From Tissierellia bacterium (GTDB lineage Bacteria > Bacillota > Clostridia > Tissierellales > Peptoniphilaceae), in NCBI GenBank assembly GCA_030538075.1, contig JAUNUQ010000014.1, positions 1 through 40,338 on the forward strand: DNA of 40,338 nt, read 5' to 3'. Under the pieces are notes generated by a model. That model was not told where the DNA came from. It saw only the letters and a list, made by a program, of their open reading frames with translations, and did not search any database. Positions 14,700-22,396 of the stretch are shown here, in pieces (within the stretch, counting starts at the first letter, position 1; each line of letters begins with the position of its first letter). A program made the translations under genes and the position numbers.

Positions 14700-15209
14700 T
14701 TATCCTCCCCAAGGAAGGGTCATATACTCTTTCTTAAGGCGTTTGTATTCCGTTTTGAAGATGCTCTCATGGGTGTATTCCCATTCGGCGAGCTTCTTGA
14801 ACAATTCTTTCAGTCTCTCGTCTTCGATGTCCTCTGCAGCCTCTTCGTAGAACTCGGCGAAGTCTCGCTCGATTAGATAGGCCATTCGCAGGATCGTCAT
14901 ATCTGGTACATCGGACTGTGTAAGAGTGGTATCCAGATGTTCGGATTTTTCTCTCTCTTTGAATATGTTCTCGGTACCTTCCTGCTCCATGAACTCCGTG
15001 TCTACGACATAGCTACTAGCGTCTTCGACATAACGGTCCAATTCCTTTTTCAAGTATTCGTAATGCCCCAACTCGACTTGGGCCAATTTTTCAAATAGCC
15101 CTCTCGTCGTCGCATTGGCAAACATGGAGGCTTTTTCTTTGAAAAAATTGTGACCATCCATCTCCATGCCCATGGCAAATTTTATTGTCTTTGCATATTC
15201 TTCGTTCAT
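14700..15209 (-). CDS. Ferritin-like (rubrerythrin-type) diiron protein
   Basis: A 169-residue four-helix-bundle protein with two diiron half sites: E16 and E46xxH49 (QVELGHYEYL) in the first helix pair, and E119/E122 with E144xxH147 (EWEYTHESIF) in the second. No rubredoxin-like Cys4 domain follows, so it is an erythrin-like domain without the rubredoxin tail. The ATG at 15209 lies 1 nt after the fdhA stop, with GGAGGA formed by the fdhA end, so the two are translationally coupled. Likely peroxide or oxygen protection, or iron handling, for the oxygen-sensitive formate dehydrogenase (inference from context). Confidence 0.85.
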   Translation of the reverse strand: MNEEYAKTIKFAMGMEMDGHNFFKEKASMFANATTRGLFEKLAQVELGHYEYLKKELDRYVEDASSYVVDTEFMEQEGTENIFKEREKSEHLDTTLTQSDVPDMTILRMAYLIERDFAEFYEEAAEDIEDERLKELFKKLAEWEYTHESIFKTEYKRLKKEYMTLPWGG

Positions 15210-15210
15210 C

Positions 15211-17895
15211 CTATCCTCCAATTTTGTCGATGCGGATCGCTGCGAACTTATAGGCAGGCGTCTTGGTGATGGGGCAGCTTGCCGTCGTCGTCAGCTCATT
15301 GGCTGCACCATCGATATAGTGGAAGGGCATGAAGCACAGATTGTCCCGTATGGCATCGGTGACCCTCGCCTGGGTTTTGATCCTTCCCCTACGAGAGGTG
15401 ACCTCGACCATCTCCTCATTTTCTATGCCCAGCTGCGCTGCCAGCTCGACGCTCAGCTCGATATAGGAACGACCTTCTTTCTGGTTGATTCCATCGGTGC
15501 GTCCCGTCATCGTGGCGACATTGTATTGGTATAGATTTCGGCCTGTGCTGAGAATGAGCGGATACTCTTCGTTGACTTCCTCTGGTGGCTCGGGATGATC
15601 CGAAGGCATGAACAGCCCGATCCCCCTTGCAAAGGCGTCTTTATGCATATATCTGGTACCTGGATGCTCCGCATCTGGACATGGCCACTGGAGTCCCAAA
15701 TCTTCCATTCTCGGGTAGCTCATCCCCTTGTAGCTGGGAGTCAAGCTCGCCATCTCATCGAAAATCTGCTCGCTACTGCGATAACGCATAGGATAACCCA
15801 TTCGCCTGGAGACATCGGTGATGATATCCCAGTCCACTCTCGTTCCCTTTACGGGTTGAATGGCTTTTCGAACTCGTTGTACGCGGCGCTCCGTATTGGT
15901 AAAGGTACCGTCCTTTTCTGCATAGGATGTCGCGGGTAAAACGACGTCGGCGAATTCTGCTGTAGGTGTCATAAATAGATCCTGAACGACAAGAAAATCT
16001 AAGCTGGTCAGGGATTTCCTTACATGACCTAGATCCGGGTCGGCCAAGGCCTGGTCTTCTCCGAAGATATATAGGGCCTTTAGCTGTCCTTCGATGGCTG
16101 CTGGGAGCATTTCCGTCGCGGTCAGTCCCACTTCAGCGGGTATCTCAACGCCCCAAGCCTGGCTGAACTTCTCTCTCACCTCTGGTTTGATGACCTTTTG
16201 GTATCCTGGTAGATCCGAGGGCAGAGCCCCCATATCACAGGCACCCTGGACATTGTTTTGTCCACGGATCGGGTTGACCCCGGCGGATTCCTTGCCTAGG
16301 TTCCCAGTCATCAGCGCCAGATTGGATAATGCCATTACATTTTGTGTACCTGTGTTGTGCTCTGTGATACCCAGACAGTAATAGATGCCCGCTTTGTCTG
16401 CAGTGGCATAGAGTCTGGCGGCAGCGCGAATATCCTCTGGATCGATCTCGCAGATCTCAGCCGCTCTCTCCGGCGTGTACTCCTTGATGATATCTAGATA
16501 ATCATCGAAATCCTCTGTTCGATTCTCGATGAAGTCCTTATCATAGAGTTTTTCCTCATAGATCACATGGGCGATGGCATTGGCCAATGCGATATTGGTA
16601 CCCGGCTTCAGAGCCATATGGATGTCGGCCATCTCCGCCATCTCGATCCGTCTAGGATCGGCGACGATCAGTTTTGCCCCTCTTCTGCGCGCTCTCTTCA
16701 TGATGGTTCCAAGGACGGGATGGGCTTCCGTCGGGTTGGACCCAATGATGAACATACAGTCGGTAAATTCGATCTCCTTGATACTATTGGTCATAGCACC
16801 GCTTCCAAGTGTTGTTGCAAGACCTGCAACTGTAGGAGCGTGTCAGACCCGAGCACAGTGGTCTACATTATTGGTTCCGACCGCTGTGCGCATAAATTTT
16901 TGGAATACATAATTGTCTTCGTTGGTTGCCCGTGCACAGGAGAAGCCGCCGATGGCATCTGCCCCGTGCTCTGCCTTGATCGCCGTGAGACGCTCCGCTA
17001 CATAATCTAAGGCCTCGTCCCAAGATGCCTCTTCAAATACGCCATTTCGCTTAATCAATGGACTGTGAAGACGATCTGGATGGTTGATGAAATTGTAGGC
17101 AAAGCGGCCCTTCACGCAGAGTAGCCCATCATTTGGCTCACTGCGGTAATAGGGTTCAGAACCGACGACTTTACCGTCTTTGGTAAGCAAATTTAACTGG
17201 CAACCCACCGCGCAATAGGGGCAGGTGGTCTTGGTGCGTTCCACTTCCCAGAGGCGGAACTTCTGTCTCGTCTTGGGCATCAGGGCACCTGTTGGACAGA
17301 CGGCAACGCAGTTCCCACAGGATACGCAGGTGGATTGTTCGATGCCCAAATCAAAGGGCGCAACCACCTTAGAGTAAAAGCCTCGGTCCTGCATGCCTAT
17401 GGCAGATGTCCCCTGAAGATCGGCGCAGGTGCGTACACAATTGCCGCATAGGATACATTTGCTTCCATCATAGGTATAGAAGGGATTGGAATCATCGATG
17501 GGATAGTTTTTGACTTCGCCCTCTCGATAGGATCCGTCGATAATATCGTATTGATAGCAGTAGTCCTGTAGCTTACACTCACCAGACTTATTGCAGGTCA
17601 GACAGTCATCGGGGTGATTGGAGAATAGTAGATCCAATAATTCTCTACGAGAAGCATAGACCCTCTCGTTGTCCGTTTCAATCTCCATGCCCTCTGCTAC
17701 TTCGGTGGAACAGGAGGTGACAAGACCCTTTCCATTTATCACGTCGACGACGCAGATGCGGCAAGAAGATGTGCTCCTCAGCCTCTCGTCGTGACAGAAG
17801 GTGGGCACCTCCAGTCCAATGCTCTTAATGGCGTCAACTAAGATGGTTCCCTGCGGGAAATCATAGCCTTCGCCGTTGATGGTAACTCTAGTCAC
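15211..17895 (-). CDS. fdhA: Formate dehydrogenase catalytic subunit, selenocysteine-containing
   Basis: One 894-residue selenoprotein; the UGA at 16845-16843 is residue 351 and lies in 'DHCARV-Sec-HAPTVAGL', the active-site motif of FdhF/FdhA (Sec ligates Mo/W). Domains in order: [2Fe-2S] C34, C45, C48, C62; NuoG-type cluster H94, C98, C101, C107; two ferredoxin clusters (C147/150/153/157 and C190/193/196/200); Mo-domain [4Fe-4S] C225, C228, C232, C260; then bis-MGD domains with 'IFGEDQALADPD' and 'RDNLCFMPFHYIDGAANELT'. It oxidises formate or reduces CO2 in the cytoplasm. Start is GTG at 17895, after GAGGAGG, 2 nt after the preceding gene. With NuoE/NuoF-like partners it fits an NAD(P)-linked, possibly electron-bifurcating complex. 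Requires SelABCD. Confidence 0.96.
16814..16845 (-). promoter_or_regulatory. Bacterial SECIS element directing UGA to selenocysteine in fdhA
   Basis: Exactly 12 nt after the UGA is a hairpin GTTGCA-GGTCT-TGCAAC (16830-16814 on the minus strand), with a 6-bp perfect stem. The GGUCU loop and the 12-nt spacing are those of the E. coli fdhF SECIS bound by SelB. Confidence 0.92.
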
Positions 17896-17897
17896 GC

Positions 17898-18860
17898 TTA
17901 TTCCTCCTCACGTAGGCTTTGGAGTTTCTCGAAGATTCCGCTAAGCTCCAAGGCATCCGCCCAGTCCGTCTCTACGAAGACCCTCTTATCATCCTGATCG
18001 ATCTTCTTAAAGGGGGCTTCCGGTCCATAGACATATTCGAACTCCGTCATCAGCCTTCCTTTGAGGCAAAGGGGTCTGTCCTCGCCTTGGGGTGCCTTCG
18101 CTCGAACGGCCACTGGGGTTCCTTTATCCACTAGTATTTCCATATTGCAACCATAATCACAGGCTTTGCATTTTACGCCCTTGGTCTTCGACTGCCAGGG
18201 CCTGATCTTACCGTAGACACGTCGGTCGACGAGTGCCCCAACTGGACATGCGACCACACATCGGTTACAGGATACACAGGTGGATTCCTCGAGTGTCTGG
18301 TCCGCGTCTGCAGAGATCTTGGTTACAAAGCCGCGATTGGCAAAAGTCAACACATTTCTCGTCTCCACCTTTGCACAGGTACGGACACATCGTCCACATA
18401 AAATGCATTTCGATTCATCCCGCAGGATGTATGGAGAGGTCGTATCGGAGAATTCTGCCGTCGGTTTGCCCCGGCGTGCCCCCTCGTGATCTCTGAATTT
18501 GACGTCATAGCGGTAGGAGAGATTTTGCAGTTCACATTCCCCTGCCTTTTGACAGGTCAGACAGTCGTTTGGATGGTTATCTAAATACAGTCTCAGAAGA
18601 GTCCTTCGGTGTTGGGCGATCTGTTCGTCCTCTGTGACGACGACCATGCCCTCTACAACCGGCGTCGAGCATCCGGTCATCAGCTTCCCCACACCTTCAA
18701 TGCGCACCAGGCACATTCGGCATGCAGAGACCACTTCTAAATCCTTTAAATAACAGAGAGTTGGGATGTGGATATTGACCCGCTTCGCCGCTTCCACCAC
18801 GGATTCGCCAGCTCTCGCTCTAACGGTTACCCCGTCAATGGTCAATGTTACAAAGCTCAC
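17898..18860 (-). CDS. NuoG-like iron-sulphur subunit lacking the molybdenum domain
   Basis: A 320-residue protein paralogous to the first third of FdhA: [2Fe-2S] C36, C47, C50, C64; H96/C100/C103/C109; two ferredoxin clusters (C152/155/158/162, C195/198/201/205); then a further C231xxC234xxxC238 plus C265 that corresponds to the Mo-domain [4Fe-4S]. It then ends after about 50 residues with no molybdopterin fold, so it can only carry electrons. GTG start at 18860 overlaps the upstream TGA (GTGA) and follows AGGAGG. It probably bridges the NuoF-like flavoprotein and FdhA as an additional electron wire or docking subunit, similar to subunits seen in some bifurcating hydrogenase or formate dehydrogenase complexes (inference). 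Confidence 0.88.
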   Translation of the reverse strand: MSFVTLTIDGVTVRARAGESVVEAAKRVNIHIPTLCYLKDLEVVSACRMCLVRIEGVGKLMTGCSTPVVEGMVVVTEDEQIAQHRRTLLRLYLDNHPNDCLTCQKAGECELQNLSYRYDVKFRDHEGARRGKPTAEFSDTTSPYILRDESKCILCGRCVRTCAKVETRNVLTFANRGFVTKISADADQTLEESTCVSCNRCVVACPVGALVDRRVYGKIRPWQSKTKGVKCKACDYGCNMEILVDKGTPVAVRAKAPQGEDRPLCLKGRLMTEFEYVYGPEAPFKKIDQDDKRVFVETDWADALELSGIFEKLQSLREEE

Positions 18861-20737
18861 ATCCTACCTCCTATATCAATTGCTTTGAAATTACATACAG
18901 AATAACAGTCGCCGCAGTGGATACATTTCTCTTGATCGATCTCATGTTTCTCGCGGCGCTCTCCGCTGATGCATTCCACAGGACATCTACGGGCACAGAG
19001 GGTACATCCCGTACAGTTGTCATTGATCCAGTAGGTCGTCAATTCCTTACAGATCCCTGCAGGACAGCGCCCCTCATTCACATGGGCCTCATATTCGTCG
19101 CGGAAATAGCGAAGAGTCGACAACACCGGATTCGGCGCGGTTTGTCCCAGTCCGCATAGGGAAGTCGCTTTTATGGTATCCCCTAAGGACTCCAATTTAT
19201 CAATATCTTCCATGGTGCCGCGGCCTTCTGTGATCTTTTCAAGGATCTCCAGCATCCGCTTGGTGCCCTCTCGGCAGGGTGTACATTTTCCACAGGATTC
19301 ATCCACGGTAAACTCCAGGAAGAAACGAGCGATGTCCACCATACAGGTGTTCTCATCCATGACGATCATTCCACCAGATCCCATCATGGAGCCAAGTGCA
19401 GTCAGGTTGTCATAATCGATTAAGGTATCCAAATGCTCTGCGGTAATACATCCACCGGAAGGTCCGCCAGTCTGAACGGCTTTGAATTCCTTCTTTCCAA
19501 TGATCCCCCCACCGATCTCAAAGATGATCTCCCGAAGGGTGATTCCCATGGGCACTTCGATGATACCCGTTCGCTGGATGTCCCCACCCAGGGTAAATAC
19601 CTTCGTCCCAGGGGATTTCTCCGTTCCAAAGGACTTGAACCACTCATGGCCATTGTTGATGATGCGCGGCACATTGGCATAGGTTTCGACATTGTTGATC
19701 AGGGTCGGTTTGCCCCAAAGTCCTTCATTGGCAGGGAAGGGCGGTTTATTTCTCGGAATGCCCCTCTTGCCCTCGATGGATTCGATCAAGGCCATCTCCT
19801 CACCACAGACAAAGGCACCTGCGCCTAAGCGGATTTCCAAGGAGAAATCAAAGCCTGAATTCATAATATTCTTACCGAGCAGCCCCATGCCCGTAGCGAT
19901 TTCTATACAGTTTTCCAGCTTCTTAACTGCAGAGGGATACTCCGCACGAATATAGATAAAGCCCTCATGGGAGCCAATGGCGTAGCCGGCGATGGTCATT
20001 GCTTCAATGACGGAGAAGGGATCCCCTTCGAGGATGGAGCGGTCCATAAAGGCGCCCGGGTCACCCTCGTCGGCGTTGACGACGACGTATTTAATATCTC
20101 CAGCAGCTTTTTTTGTGAACTCCCATTTGAGTCCCGTTGGGAAGCCTCCGCCCCCTCGACCTCGAAGTCCCGCAGCCTTTAGCTCGTCAATCACCTGCTC
20201 TGGGCTCATCTCGTAGAGTACTTTATAGAGGGCTTGATAGCCGTCCATTGCGATATATTCGTCAATACTGTCCGGGTCAATGACGCCACAGTTTCCTGAT
20301 GCGAGCTTCTTTTGTTTCGCATAGAAGGAGATCTCGTGGAGTTTTTTGAGGATGCCCTCGGACAATGACTCTTTATAGATCAATTTTTCGACAGTGCCGC
20401 CTGCTACTAGATCCTCTTCGACGATCTGCGCCGCATGCTCTGGCTTTAAGTAAGCGTAGAATTTCTCTCCTGGATAGACTATCGCGATCGGCCCCGCCTC
20501 GCAGAGTCCAAAACAGCCAACTCGGCGGATGTCGATCTTATCAGAAAGGCCCCTCTTTTCCACTTCCGCCCGGAAATTCGCTTCCAACACGTCCGCATTG
20601 GAGGACTTACAGCCTGTGTCCATACAGATCAATACCTGTTTTTCGTAGACAGAGGGTATGGAAGACCAAGCCTCTTTACGCAGGGACATCTGCGGTAGTA
20701 CTCTATCTTTGATTTCCTTCAATTGATTAAGATTCAT
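18857..20737 (-). CDS. NuoF/HydB-like flavin and NAD(P)-binding subunit
   Basis: A 626-residue diaphorase subunit. N-terminal thioredoxin-like [2Fe-2S] domain with C38, C43, C75, C79; FMN/NADH domain with 'GLRGRGGGGFPTGLKWEF' (about 191-208) and 'NADEGDPGAFMDR'; SLBB 'VQTGGPSGGCI'; the NADH-4Fe4S motif 'ESCGKCTPCREG' with 'SLCGLGQ'; and two C-terminal ferredoxin clusters 'CTGCTLCARRCPVEC' and 'CIHCGDCYSVC'. This exact architecture is that of HydB/HylB/FdhB in electron-bifurcating hydrogenases and formate dehydrogenases. Its ATG lies 11 bp inside the NuoE-like gene, with GAGGAG in that gene. It moves electrons between NAD(P)H, ferredoxin and the catalytic subunit. Confidence 0.93.
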   Translation of the reverse strand: MNLNQLKEIKDRVLPQMSLRKEAWSSIPSVYEKQVLICMDTGCKSSNADVLEANFRAEVEKRGLSDKIDIRRVGCFGLCEAGPIAIVYPGEKFYAYLKPEHAAQIVEEDLVAGGTVEKLIYKESLSEGILKKLHEISFYAKQKKLASGNCGVIDPDSIDEYIAMDGYQALYKVLYEMSPEQVIDELKAAGLRGRGGGGFPTGLKWEFTKKAAGDIKYVVVNADEGDPGAFMDRSILEGDPFSVIEAMTIAGYAIGSHEGFIYIRAEYPSAVKKLENCIEIATGMGLLGKNIMNSGFDFSLEIRLGAGAFVCGEEMALIESIEGKRGIPRNKPPFPANEGLWGKPTLINNVETYANVPRIINNGHEWFKSFGTEKSPGTKVFTLGGDIQRTGIIEVPMGITLREIIFEIGGGIIGKKEFKAVQTGGPSGGCITAEHLDTLIDYDNLTALGSMMGSGGMIVMDENTCMVDIARFFLEFTVDESCGKCTPCREGTKRMLEILEKITEGRGTMEDIDKLESLGDTIKATSLCGLGQTAPNPVLSTLRYFRDEYEAHVNEGRCPAGICKELTTYWINDNCTGCTLCARRCPVECISGERREKHEIDQEKCIHCGDCYSVCNFKAIDIGGRM

Positions 20738-21236
20738 TGTTTTCTCCTCGCTCCCTGTAGCTCTCCAGAATATTTTTTACTTCATTCGCTTTGAGTTTAG
20801 CGTACACATCACCTGAGATCATCATGACCGGAGCCAGACCACAGGCGCCAACGCAGCGGGTTGCTTGAATGGAAAAGAGCATATCCGGTGTGGTCTGTCC
20901 CACGCCGACATCGAGCTGCTGCTCAACCTCATCTAGGATCTTCTTAGCCCCACGCACATAACAGGCTGTACCCATACAGACACCGATTTCATATTTCCCC
21001 TTTGGAACCGTGGAGAATTGGGAATAGAAGGTGACGACCCCATAGATATCTGACAGCGGGATATTCATCTTGTTTGAAACCAATTGCTGTACTTCAATCG
21101 GCAGATACCCAAAGAGAGATTGCCCCCGGTGAAGCACGCTCATCAACGCCCCTCGGGATTTCCCCTTTGAGTCTATGTATTCCTCAAATTCTTCTAGTTT
21201 CTGTGCATTAGCTTCGTAATCAAATACAAATGCCAT
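20727..21236 (-). CDS. NuoE/HydC-like [2Fe-2S] subunit
   Basis: A 169-residue thioredoxin-like ferredoxin protein with the four ligands C87, C92 (GVCMGTACYVRG), C128 and C132 (RCVGACGLAPV). 'LPIEVQQLVSNKMNIPLSDIYGVVTFYSQF' is the typical N-terminal helical region. It is the first gene of the five-gene operon and partners the NuoF-like subunit. AGGAGGAGC precedes the ATG. Confidence 0.95.
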   Translation of the reverse strand: MAFVFDYEANAQKLEEFEEYIDSKGKSRGALMSVLHRGQSLFGYLPIEVQQLVSNKMNIPLSDIYGVVTFYSQFSTVPKGKYEIGVCMGTACYVRGAKKILDEVEQQLDVGVGQTTPDMLFSIQATRCVGACGLAPVMMISGDVYAKLKANEVKNILESYRERGENNES

Positions 21237-21281
21237 TTTGCTCCTCCTAATATGTTGTTATAAATCCATTTCTTCGATCTT

Positions 21282-21310
21282 ATAATACTTTAAATTACGT
21301 ATGAAGTCAA
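21282..21310 (-). promoter_or_regulatory. Promoter of formate dehydrogenase operon
   Basis: TTGACT (21310-21305), 17-bp spacer, TATTAT (21287-21282) on the minus strand, about 45 nt ahead of the NuoE-like gene. The intergenic stretch 21311-21505 holds a short GGGC-type hairpin and TGGCGAACGCCA, but no riboswitch that I recognise. Confidence 0.7.
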
Positions 21311-21505
21311 TCGTTTCCAAGGGCCCAGCTCGCCCCTAAGATGGCGAACGCCAGTCATTCAGTGGATTTTCTCAGGAATTTTTTGGGAACTGGTAGGTTC
21401 AGAATCTCAATGGGTATATATTACATTAGTTTACAACTTTTCTCTTAAAGACCAAAGACACAAGACGACAATACCCACAGCAAATGCTCCACAGGAGGAA
21501 ATACG

Positions 21506-22372
21506 ATGTCCAGAATTGATGAAATATATATCTCAAAGGCTAGAGAAATACAGACACAGGGCTATCTAGAGTCCCAGGCGGGTCATGGCGTTCGCCCCAT
21601 CTGGGAGGATGGCAGTTCCGCTCAGGCAATCTATCTGCCCCAGCAGATCTTCACCTATGCCCCGGGCGAGACGCCTCTCCTGTCTCTTCGGCGAATTGCC
21701 TGGAAGACGGCGATCAAAGAGATCCTCTGGATTTATCAGGATCGAAATAATGATGTAAATCTCTTAAAGGAGAAATACAATGTCCACTACTGGGACGAAT
21801 GGCGAAATGAAGCGGGAAATCTGGGCACCGCCTATGGATACCAAATTGGAAAGACCTTCCGCTCACCAGAGACGGGAGAGCCCATCAATCAGATTGAGAG
21901 GCTGCTGACCCAACTGAAGGAAAACCCACTAAACCGGCGGCTTTTAACGACCATGATCGATGTGGATGACATGTCGGAGATGACGCTGATCCCCTGCGCC
22001 TTTATGACGATGTGGACGGTGACGGGGAATCACCTCAATCTGACCCTCATCCAGCGAAGCGGCGATTTCTTGGCAGCAGCTGCTCCCGGGGGGATAAACG
22101 CCATCCAATACTATGCTCTGCTGTTGATGGTGGCCCAAGTAAGCGGCTATCAACCGGGACAATTTGTGCATTTTATTCAAAATCTGCATATCTATGAGCG
22201 GCATCTGCCCCAAGTGGAGCAGATCATACAGCTTCCCCTCAACCAACTCTCCAACCCAAAACTGAAACTCAATCCCGATGTCCATGACTTTCAGGACTTC
22301 ACAATTCAGGATTTTACCTTAGAGGACTATCACCCAAACGAGGATAAATATGATATCGAAATTGCACTCTAG
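21506..22372 (+). CDS. thyA: Thymidylate synthase (divergent ThyA)
   Basis: Converts dUMP and methylene-tetrahydrofolate to dTMP. The 288-residue protein keeps the folate/dUMP framework: 'ELLWIYQD'-like 'KEILWIYQDRNND', 'YNVHYWDEW', 'GNLGTAYGYQIGK', catalytic C164 in 'LIPCAFMTMW', phosphate-binding R184 ('LIQRSGDF'), 'INAIQYYALLLMVAQ' and 'HFIQNLHIYERHL'. The residue after the catalytic Cys is Ala not His, and 'GDFLAAAAPGGIN' replaces the usual 'DxFLGxPFNI'; these features recur in a clostridial ThyA branch. CAGGAGGAAATACG precedes the ATG. It is followed 24 nt later by the TrkA_N/RyR-like gene, so it may lead that operon. Confidence 0.92.
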   Translation: MSRIDEIYISKAREIQTQGYLESQAGHGVRPIWEDGSSAQAIYLPQQIFTYAPGETPLLSLRRIAWKTAIKEILWIYQDRNNDVNLLKEKYNVHYWDEWRNEAGNLGTAYGYQIGKTFRSPETGEPINQIERLLTQLKENPLNRRLLTTMIDVDDMSEMTLIPCAFMTMWTVTGNHLNLTLIQRSGDFLAAAAPGGINAIQYYALLLMVAQVSGYQPGQFVHFIQNLHIYERHLPQVEQIIQLPLNQLSNPKLKLNPDVHDFQDFTIQDFTLEDYHPNEDKYDIEIAL

Positions 22373-22396
22373 AGAAGACCGAGAAGGAGTAAATGG

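Noticed and set aside
16786-16860. FdhA as two adjacent genes or a pseudogene with a nonsense mutation
   Set aside because: The interrupting UGA lies in the Sec position of the active-site motif and is followed by a SECIS hairpin at the standard distance.
21311-21480. Possible riboswitch or T-box upstream of thyA or the formate dehydrogenase operon
   Set aside because: Only short hairpins (GGGC-type and TGGCGAACGCCA) are seen, with no conserved T-box, SAM, FMN or THF riboswitch core that I can recognise.
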